A stretch of DNA of 64,000 nucleotides, from the NCBI GenBank assembly GCA_017577895.1, contig PKQY01000004.1, forward strand, positions 1 through 64,000, in the 5' to 3' direction. Below are positions 57,716 through 64,000 of this stretch, piece after piece. The position numbers and the translations under genes are program-made. How positions within the stretch are numbered: the first letter of the stretch is position 1; every line of letters begins with the position of its first letter. Origin of the DNA: Bacillota bacterium. GTDB taxonomy: Bacteria > Bacillota > Bacilli > ZCTH02-B2. The notes beneath the pieces were generated by a model, which was given only the letters and a program-made list of their open reading frames with translations, was not told where the DNA came from and did not search any database.

Positions 57716-59971
57716 ATGCGGCAATCGACGACGCCGGAAAACACGACGTCGGAGCGAACCATGTTAGAGGATACGAATCGTTTGCTGGCGGGACTGAACG
57801 AGGCGCAGCGGCAGGCGGTGATGACCACGGAAGGGCCGCTTTTGGTGCTGGCCGGTGCCGGCAGCGGCAAGACCCGGGTACTGACGTACCGGGTAGCGTA
57901 TTTAATCCAAGTGAAACACGTCCCGCCCTGGAACATTTTGGCCGTCACCTTCACCAACAAGGCGGCCCGGGAAATGCAGGAGCGGATCGGGCAGTTGGTG
58001 GGGGCCGTTTCGGACGACATGTGGATCGGGACGTTTCACCGCCTCTGTGTGCGCATTTTGCGCCGGGAAAGCCCGCGCATCGGGTATGACACGTCGTTTA
58101 CCATCCTCGATGCGCCGGATCAGATGGCGGTGGTGAAGCAGGCACTCCGGGAGCTGAATCTCGATCCGAACCGCTTTGATCCCCGCACCGTCTTGTCGGC
58201 CATCAGCAACGCGAAAAATGCGTTGCTGTCGCCCCAACAGTATGAGGCGCAAGCGGAAAACTTCTTGCAACAGACCATTGCCAAAGTGTACCGGTTGTAC
58301 CAACAGCGGTTGGTGGCCAACCAGGCCATGGATTTCGACGATTTGATCTTTCAGACGGTGCGCCTGTTTCAGGAACATCCCGACGTGTTGGAAGCGTATC
58401 AGCGCCGGTTTCAGTACATCCACATCGACGAGTACCAGGACACGAACCGGGCTCAATATTTGTTGGTGCGCCAGTTGGCCGAGCGGCATCAAAACTTGTG
58501 CGTCGTCGGCGACGCCGACCAGTCCATTTACCGCTGGCGGGGCGCCGATATGGGAAACATTTTGCGTTTTCAGGAAGACTATCCTCAGGCGACAGTCATC
58601 AAGCTGGAGCAAAATTACCGCTCCACCCAGCGCATTTTGGATGCCGCCAACCACGTCATCGTCCACAACCGGCAGCGCTATGACAAACGGCTGTGGACGG
58701 CCAACGGGGAAGGGGATCCCATTCATCGGTTCATCGCCGAAGACGAGCATGAAGAAGCGTTTTTCATCGTCGATGAAATTCGGCGGCTGGTGCGGGAAGG
58801 ACGCCGTTATGCCGATGTGGCTGTCTTGTACCGGACCAACGCCCAATCCCGGGTGTTGGAAGAGACGTTGATGAAGGCCAACATCCCGTACCGGATGGTC
58901 GGGGGCATGCGGTTTTATGAACGGATGGAAATTAAAGATGTCATTGCCTATTTGCGCCTCGTCATCAATCCCCACGATGAGTTGAGCTTGGAGCGGGTCA
59001 TCAACGTTCCGAAACGGGGCATCGGGGAGACGAGTCTGGAGAAGCTGAAAAACTACGCCGACGCCCGGCAAATTCCGCTGTTCGAGGCGTTGAAACAGCC
59101 GGAAGAAGCCGGTCTCGGCGGCAAGGCGGCCCGCGCGGCAAAACAGTTTGCGGGATTGATTCTGGAATTGGGGCGGATGAGCGAATATTTGAGCGCCTCC
59201 GAGATGATCGAAGAGGTGTTAACCCGCAGCGGGTATCGGGACAGCCTCGTTCAGCAAAACACGCTGGAAGCCGAAGGGCGCCTGGAGAACATTAACGAAT
59301 TCGTGAACGTGGCGGTGGAATTTGAAAACCGCAGCGAAACAACCTCACTGTTGGACTTTTTGACCGATCTGGCGCTGTTGACCGATTTGGACACCGAGCC
59401 GACGGATGAGGCCGAAGACGCCGTCGTGCTGATGACCTTGCACAGCGCCAAAGGGTTGGAATTTCCGGTCGTGTTTCTCTGCGGGATGGAAGAAGGCGTT
59501 TTTCCCCACAAGCGGGCGCTGGATGACGAGGAAGAATTGGAAGAAGAACGGCGGCTGGCTTACGTCGGGATTACACGGGCGGAAGAACGCCTGTATTTGA
59601 CGGCAGCCCGCCGCCGAATGGTGTACGGGCAGACGTTGCAACATTTGCCGTCCCGTTTCTTGGATGAAATTCCGGACCATTTGGTCTTGGACCGCAGCGA
59701 TGAGCGGAAGGAAACCCGTTTCGTCCGTCCGGCGGCGCCGACGGCCGGACGCTTTGGGATGCGGGTTGCGCCCAAAGGGGTGCAGTCGGATGGGCATGCC
59801 GGTGAATGGCGCGCCGGAGAAAAAGTGGTTCATCAAAAATGGGGGGAAGGGCTCATCGTTTCGGTGCACGGGGAAGGCGACGATACGGAGCTGGTTGTCG
59901 TCTTCGGCGACACGGTGGGCATGAAACGGCTGATGGCCCGTTTTGCCCCTTTGCAAAAGTTGAACTCTTGA
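57716..59971 (+). CDS. pcrA: ATP-dependent DNA helicase PcrA (UvrD/Rep family)
   Basis: A 751-residue superfamily I 3'-5' helicase for repair and plasmid replication. Motifs in order: VLAGAGSGKTRVLTYRVAYL (I), TFTNKAAREM (Ia), IHIDEYQDTNRAQY (II), VVGDADQSIYRWRGAD (III), LEQNYRS (IV), MTLHSAKGLEFPVVFL (V), YVGITRAEERLYL (VI). The C-terminal Tudor-like domain (VVHQKWGEGLIVSV) binds RNA polymerase in B. subtilis. ATG with AAAGGAAG upstream; a perfect TATAAT at 57641-57646 may serve a local promoter. Confidence 0.97.
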   Translation: MRQSTTPENTTSERTMLEDTNRLLAGLNEAQRQAVMTTEGPLLVLAGAGSGKTRVLTYRVAYLIQVKHVPPWNILAVTFTNKAAREMQERIGQLVGAVSDDMWIGTFHRLCVRILRRESPRIGYDTSFTILDAPDQMAVVKQALRELNLDPNRFDPRTVLSAISNAKNALLSPQQYEAQAENFLQQTIAKVYRLYQQRLVANQAMDFDDLIFQTVRLFQEHPDVLEAYQRRFQYIHIDEYQDTNRAQYLLVRQLAERHQNLCVVGDADQSIYRWRGADMGNILRFQEDYPQATVIKLEQNYRSTQRILDAANHVIVHNRQRYDKRLWTANGEGDPIHRFIAEDEHEEAFFIVDEIRRLVREGRRYADVAVLYRTNAQSRVLEETLMKANIPYRMVGGMRFYERMEIKDVIAYLRLVINPHDELSLERVINVPKRGIGETSLEKLKNYADARQIPLFEALKQPEEAGLGGKAARAAKQFAGLILELGRMSEYLSASEMIEEVLTRSGYRDSLVQQNTLEAEGRLENINEFVNVAVEFENRSETTSLLDFLTDLALLTDLDTEPTDEAEDAVVLMTLHSAKGLEFPVVFLCGMEEGVFPHKRALDDEEELEEERRLAYVGITRAEERLYLTAARRRMVYGQTLQHLPSRFLDEIPDHLVLDRSDERKETRFVRPAAPTAGRFGMRVAPKGVQSDGHAGEWRAGEKVVHQKWGEGLIVSVHGEGDDTELVVVFGDTVGMKRLMARFAPLQKLNS

Positions 59972-59989
59972 AGCAGGAGCGAGACATCC

Positions 59990-62023
59990 ATGAATCGACA
60001 AACGGCGGCAGAGCGGATTCGTGAGTTGCGGGAACAAATCCATCGGCACAACATTCAATACTACGTGTATGACAATCCGCTGATCAGCGATCAGGCCTAC
60101 GACGCGTTGATGGCCGAACTGATGGAACTGGAAGCGAAATATCCGGATCTCGTGACGCCCGACTCGCCGACGCAGCGGGTCGGTGCAGCGCCGTTGGAAG
60201 CGTTCAACAAAGTGACGCACCGGACGCCCATGCTCAGCTTAAACAACGCCTTCCAGGAAGGGGAGTTGCGGGATTTTGACCGCCGGGTGCGCCAAGCGTT
60301 GCAAGAGGATGTCATCGATTACGTCGTGGAGTTGAAAGTGGACGGGCTGGCCATCTCCTTGCGTTATGAAAACGGCGTGTTCGTGGAAGGGGCGACGCGG
60401 GGAGACGGCACTGTGGGAGAAGACATCACGCAAAACTTGCGGACGATCCGGGCGATTCCCCTCCGGTTGACCGAACCGGTCAACGTGGAAGTGCGGGGAG
60501 AAGTGTACATGCCCAAACAAGAATTTGCCCGACTCAACCAAGAGCGGGAAGAGCAAGGCGAGCCGTTGTTTGCCAATCCCCGCAATGCGGCGGCCGGCTC
60601 GGTGCGGCAACTGGACCCGCAGATTACGGCTCAACGGGCGTTGTCCTGTTTTGTGTACGGCGTCGGTGAGTGGTCAGAGTCGTCCATCTCGCGCCACAGC
60701 GAGGCGTTGGTGCGGCTGCAACAGCTCGGCTTTCGCGTCAACCCGGAACGGCGGTTGTGTCGCGGCATCGACGAAGTGTGGCACTACGTGCAGGAATGGA
60801 CCGAAAAGCGCCACCAACTGCCTTACGAGATCGACGGCATGGTGGTGAAAGTGGACCGCTTCGACTGGCAGGAACGGCTCGGCGCGACGGCCCGCAGTCC
60901 CCGCTGGGCCATCGCTTATAAGTTTCCGGAAGAAGAAGCGGTGACGCGGCTGGTCGACATTGAGCTGAGCGTCGGTCGGACCGGTGTGGTGACGCCCACG
61001 GCGATTCTGGAGCCGGTGAAGTTGGCGGGCACCACCGTCCGGCGGGCCAGTCTGCACAACGAAGATTTAATCCGTGAAAAAGACATCCGCATCGGCGATC
61101 AAGTGGTGGTCAAAAAGGCCGGCGACATCATCCCGGAAGTGGTGCGTCCGGTACCGGAGGCGAGAACCGGCGAAGAGAAACCGTTTCGCATGCCGGAGCG
61201 GTGCCCCGAGTGCGACAGCCCTTTGGTCAAACTGGACGGGGAAGTGGCGTGGCGGTGCATCAATCCCGAGTGTCGCGCCCATTTGCGGGAAGGGCTCATC
61301 CACTTCGTCTCCCGCAACGCCATGGACATCACCGGCCTGGGGGAAAAAGTGATCACCCAACTGTTTGAAGCGGGGTTGGTGCGCTCGCCGGCCGATTTGT
61401 ACTTCTTGAAAAAAGAAGACTTGCTCCTATTGGAGCGGATGGGTGAAAAGTCGGCGGCCAACTTGCTGGCGGCTATCGAGCGGAGCAAGTCCAATCCGCT
61501 GTCCCGTCTGGTGTTTGCCCTGGGCATTCGCCACGTGGGGGAAAAAGCGGCCCGTATCTTGGCGGAACGGTTCGAAACGATGGACCGTCTCATGGCGGCT
61601 ACGGAGGAAGAATTGTTGGCCATCGACGAAATCGGGCCCAAAATCGCCCAGAGCATCCGCGCCTATTTTGCCCAGCCGGCCGTACAGGACATGTTGGACC
61701 GGCTGCGCCAGGCCGGGGTGAACATGCGGCAGCCGAAAAAAGCGCCGTCGGCATCTGCGGAAGACCATCCCTTCCGAGGGAAGACGATCGTTTTGACCGG
61801 GACGCTGGCGTCCATGACCCGCCAGGAAGCGTCGGCCCTCATTGAACAGTTCGGCGGCAAGGTCACGAGCTCCGTCAGCCGCAAGACCGATTGGGTCATT
61901 TACGGCGAAAACCCGGGTTCCAAACTGCAACGGGCCCAAGAACTGGGCGTTGCCTTGATGGACGAAGAGACGTTTCTCAAAACCGTCGGTTACACGGCCG
62001 AAGGCAAGAGGGAAACATCATGA
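59990..62023 (+). CDS. ligA: NAD-dependent DNA ligase LigA
   Basis: A 677-residue replicative DNA ligase. Domain Ia (NIQYYVYDNPLISDQAYDAL), the adenylation lysine K116 in VELKVDGLAISLRYENG, the OB fold, a four-Cys zinc finger (CPECDSPL...CINPECRAHL), helix-hairpin-helix repeats (ITGLGEKVITQLFEAGLV, LAIDEIGPKIAQSI) and a BRCT domain (GKTIVLTGTLASMTRQEASA) are all present. It follows pcrA after 18 nt and overlaps camS by ATGA. Confidence 0.98.
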   Translation: MNRQTAAERIRELREQIHRHNIQYYVYDNPLISDQAYDALMAELMELEAKYPDLVTPDSPTQRVGAAPLEAFNKVTHRTPMLSLNNAFQEGELRDFDRRVRQALQEDVIDYVVELKVDGLAISLRYENGVFVEGATRGDGTVGEDITQNLRTIRAIPLRLTEPVNVEVRGEVYMPKQEFARLNQEREEQGEPLFANPRNAAAGSVRQLDPQITAQRALSCFVYGVGEWSESSISRHSEALVRLQQLGFRVNPERRLCRGIDEVWHYVQEWTEKRHQLPYEIDGMVVKVDRFDWQERLGATARSPRWAIAYKFPEEEAVTRLVDIELSVGRTGVVTPTAILEPVKLAGTTVRRASLHNEDLIREKDIRIGDQVVVKKAGDIIPEVVRPVPEARTGEEKPFRMPERCPECDSPLVKLDGEVAWRCINPECRAHLREGLIHFVSRNAMDITGLGEKVITQLFEAGLVRSPADLYFLKKEDLLLLERMGEKSAANLLAAIERSKSNPLSRLVFALGIRHVGEKAARILAERFETMDRLMAATEEELLAIDEIGPKIAQSIRAYFAQPAVQDMLDRLRQAGVNMRQPKKAPSASAEDHPFRGKTIVLTGTLASMTRQEASALIEQFGGKVTSSVSRKTDWVIYGENPGSKLQRAQELGVALMDEETFLKTVGYTAEGKRETS

Positions 62024-63075
62024 AAAAGCATGGGCGAAAAATGTGGACGGTGAGCCTGGCCGGCCTGTTGTTGTTGAGCGCCTGTCAGACGGGACTGTTG
62101 CCCCAGAACCAGGAAGAGGCGGAAGAAGTGATGCCCCGGATCATTTCCCCCGCCGCCGATGTGAGCGAAATCGATTATCGGGGCGTGCTGCCCTACCAAC
62201 CGGCCGCCTTTTCCGGGCTGTCCAAGCTGAACGATTTGCAGCGGGGACACATGGAACGGGCCATGTTTGAGGCGGCAGTGACCCGTTTTGATCCGGAAAA
62301 GCATTTGTTTCAGGAAGGGCAGTGGATAAGCCGGGAAGAAGGCAACGAATGGCTCGAAAGTTTGAACACGGCGCTGGAGCATCCGTTTGTTTTAGGCTTT
62401 TTGGAGCACGACTACTTGACCGAACAAGGCGAGCTGGCGGGTATGGTGGTGGGCGTGGCGGTGACGACCGGATATACTCCGACGGCGGAGGGGGCGCCTT
62501 CCTCACCGGTCCGGTTTTCCGAAGAAGACATCCGCCGCATGGCCCAGACCGTGGCCGACGATTTGACCGGCAGACTGCGTCAGAAGACCGATGTGCCGTT
62601 GGTGTTTCTTCTGGTGACCCACGACATGGACGAACAATTTGTGCCTGGCGGCGTGTTCCTGCAAGGGGAGGCGGCGGCCGGTGAGCAGACGGTGGAACGG
62701 TGGACGGAAGTGGACGAGGAATGGATCTTGCTGCCCAACCCCCGGGGCGGGCAAGGAGCGTACCAAGTCGAAGTACACCGCAATTTTCAGAAACTGCAAG
62801 AAAAGATCGAGACGTATTTTCCCAAGTTTGCCGGTGTTTCCGGAATGGCCCGTTTCCAAAAGCAGCAGCTGGTGGAATTGATCGTGGAGATCAACGCCGA
62901 ATATGACTCGGAGGCGCAGATCACCCAGCTCGCCCAGTACGTGATTGCCATGTTGCCCGAATGGGTTTCCCAACACGTGCGGATCAATTTGTATATCCGT
63001 TCGTTGAATATGCCCCAAGCAGTCTACGTGCGGCAAAGCGACGGCCAGGAATTTTTCCACTTGTACCGGCAATAA
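62020..63075 (+). CDS. CamS-family lipoprotein (YerH)
   Basis: A 351-residue lipoprotein with a signal peptide ending LSAC (Cys near residue 22). The CamS domain shows VSEIDYRGVLPYQPAAFSGL, WLESLNTALEHPFVLGFLEH, FVPGGVFLQGE and QVEVHRNFQKLQEKIETYFP. In enterococci the signal peptide of CamS yields a sex pheromone; a pheromone role here is not implied. The ATG overlaps the ligA stop. Confidence 0.93.
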   Translation: MKKHGRKMWTVSLAGLLLLSACQTGLLPQNQEEAEEVMPRIISPAADVSEIDYRGVLPYQPAAFSGLSKLNDLQRGHMERAMFEAAVTRFDPEKHLFQEGQWISREEGNEWLESLNTALEHPFVLGFLEHDYLTEQGELAGMVVGVAVTTGYTPTAEGAPSSPVRFSEEDIRRMAQTVADDLTGRLRQKTDVPLVFLLVTHDMDEQFVPGGVFLQGEAAAGEQTVERWTEVDEEWILLPNPRGGQGAYQVEVHRNFQKLQEKIETYFPKFAGVSGMARFQKQQLVELIVEINAEYDSEAQITQLAQYVIAMLPEWVSQHVRINLYIRSLNMPQAVYVRQSDGQEFFHLYRQ

Positions 63076-63098
63076 AATGCGGGGAAAAACCTTCTTGC

Positions 63099-63127
63099 TT
63101 GATCCCGGCCGCTGCATGGCATATGAT
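63099..63127 (+). promoter_or_regulatory. promoter of trxA
   Basis: TTGATC (63099-63104), a 17-nt spacer and TATGAT (63122-63127), giving a leader of about 118 nt. Confidence 0.5.
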
Positions 63128-63251
63128 GGAGGTAGCCGACCGATGACATGACGCAAATGTAAAAAGTACCGTAATGGGTATATTTCGGTAAGAAGTCCAT
63201 ATTAAGGAAAACGGAAATCGAAAGCACGTGCTATGTTGGAGGAGGTCAAGT

Positions 63252-63551
63252 ATGTTAAAAGAACTCACTTCACAGACATTTGACGAAACGATTCGCCAAG
63301 GGAAAGTGCTGGTCGATTTTTGGGCGCCTTGGTGCGGACCTTGCCGGATGCAAGCCCCGATTTTGGAAGAACTGGCCAAAGAAGTGCAAGGCGTGACCAT
63401 CGCCAAAGTGAACGTGGACGATGAGCCGGAATTGGCGGGCCGCTACGGGGTGATGAGCATCCCGACCCTCATCTTGTTCGAAAACGGCACCGAAAAAGAA
63501 CGGTACGTCGGTGTACAACCGAAAGAAAAATTGGCCCAAGTGCTGGCCTAA
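63252..63551 (+). CDS. trxA: thioredoxin
   Basis: A 99-residue thioredoxin-fold protein with the active site W27-C28-G-P-C31 (FWAPWCGPCRM) and the cis-Pro segment MSIPTLILF. It reduces protein disulfides. The ATG at 63252 follows GGAGGAGG; an open frame continues to 63228. No signal peptide is present, so it is cytosolic. Confidence 0.95.
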   Translation: MLKELTSQTFDETIRQGKVLVDFWAPWCGPCRMQAPILEELAKEVQGVTIAKVNVDDEPELAGRYGVMSIPTLILFENGTEKERYVGVQPKEKLAQVLA

Positions 63552-63587
63552 CGACATCGCAGACAATTTTGCAATATCATTGGTTGG

Positions 63588-63637
63588 ACCTCGCTGGAGG
63601 AATGGCACGAATGCTATTACCGACGGCGAGGTTTTTG
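63588..63637 (+). terminator. possible terminator of trxA
   Basis: ACCTCGC (63588-63594) pairs with GCGAGGT (63626-63632), followed by TTTTG. The loop is long (31 nt), so it may be weak. Confidence 0.4.
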
Positions 63638-63656
63638 TTTGCATAGGAGGTGGACG

Positions 63657-64000
63657 ATGCCGGGGGTCATCAAACAAGACCGAAAAATCGTTCTTCCAAG
63701 CAATACCTCAGACGAGGAATTGGGGCGTTTATTGCAGGAAGCCGTTGACAGCCTCAACGTCGGCATTGTCATCGTGAACAAGGATGGCGTCATCCGTTAT
63801 TTGAATAAGCCGTACTGCGCAGGTGGCCGACGGCGGGACTATCTTTTTGGACGAAATTGGCGACTTGCCCTTTAAGATGCAGGTGAAACTGTTGCGGGTG
63901 TTGCAAGAAAAAGAGATCGAACCGGTGGGGAGTACCCGGTCGATACCGGTGGATGTGAGAGTGATTGCCGCCACGAACCGTCCGTTGGAGAAAATGGTGG
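63657..64000 (+). pseudogene. broken sigma-54-dependent activator gene
   Basis: A strong ATAGGAGGTGG precedes the ATG at 63657. The first 50 residues are the beginning of a PAS-type sensor domain (SLNVGIVIVNKDGVIRYLNK). The frame then switches near 63817 to the late part of a sigma-54 AAA+ domain (ADGGTIFLDEIGDLPFKMQV, then STRSIPVDVRVIAATNRPLE), which runs off the right end. The rest of PAS, the Walker A motif and the GAFTGA loop are missing and the joint is out of frame. An internal deletion has inactivated the gene. Confidence 0.85.

Noticed and set aside
53589..63075. The yerA-to-camS block as a novel operon
   Set aside because: The same gene order is known in B. subtilis (yerA, yerB, yerC, pcrB, pcrA, ligA, yerH), so it is conserved housekeeping context.
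63128..63151. A two-codon upstream frame (ATG ACA TGA) with GGAGG in the trxA leader
   Set aside because: The predicted start point lies inside or after its ribosome site, and two codons are likely to be chance.
63595..63620. A -24/-12 (sigma-54) promoter before the broken activator (TGGCACG followed by CTAT)
   Set aside because: Only the -24 half matches; the -12 element reads CTAT where TTGC is expected.

Overview
The window looks like chromosomal DNA of an endospore-forming member of the Bacillales with a G+C-rich genome (many GTG/TTG starts, strong AGGAGG ribosome sites). Evidence for this lineage: the gene order yerA-yerB-yerC-pcrB-pcrA-ligA-camS, a CtaA-type heme A synthase, two YheC/YheD-type spore-coat ATP-grasp proteins, ComFB, a NiaR-type 3H repressor and a menF-menD-menH-menB-menE operon. 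A thermophilic lifestyle is only an inference, from the short (class III-like) hybrid cluster protein and the TrpB2-like tryptophan synthase. No phage, insertion sequence, CRISPR array or rRNA was seen. There is one tRNA gene.

Layout. 1-3430: end of mtnA, then on the minus strand a polar amino-acid ABC transporter (lipoprotein, permease, ATPase) followed by an OsmC-like protein. 3560-9340: tRNA-Leu(CAA), family 4 uracil-DNA glycosylase, an MBL-fold hydrolase, dipeptidase PepV, a COG3044 ABC-class ATPase and RNase HI. 9390-13722: queG, comFB, purU, maf, ctaA. 13739-18884: a TPP-riboswitch-controlled thiamin-salvage operon (ylmB, tenA, thiZ, thiX, thiY). 18955-21030: purE-purK and a 57-residue membrane protein, all on the minus strand. 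21170-26828: remnant of an acyl-CoA ligase, a sodium:solute symporter pair, an M42 aminopeptidase, the NiaR-like repressor, a 52-residue helical protein and an MFS transporter. 26947-36796: RsmF-like rRNA methyltransferase, the men operon, a xanthine/uracil permease. 36764-44806: Fur-controlled heme monooxygenase, a heterodimeric ABC exporter, an MscS channel, two YheC/YheD proteins. 44890-48898: acyl-CoA dehydrogenase with a long structured leader, a DUF3870 protein, enoyl-CoA hydratase, alpha/beta hydrolase. 48968-53369: Fnr-controlled hydroxylamine reductase, TrpB-like enzyme, SIMPL-domain protein, DUF2892 protein. 53589-63075: the yerA-to-camS cluster. 63252-64000: thioredoxin and a broken sigma-54 activator gene running off the right end.

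How it fits together. Several units are complete pathways: import and conversion of base-degraded thiamin to HMP; chorismate to DHNA-CoA except the menC step; heme-iron release under iron limitation; nitrosative/anaerobic stress response through Hcp. The strongest unexplained signal is the leader of the acyl-CoA dehydrogenase gene (44920-45174): a good promoter followed by two stable hairpins, the second with a U-tract, which matches none of the riboswitch or T-box motifs I looked for. Other oddities are a YheC-like gene whose ribosome site precedes an in-frame ATC codon, two genes with internal deletions, a second inverted repeat over the hcp start point, and short tandem duplications and hydrophilic inserts in otherwise conserved proteins.
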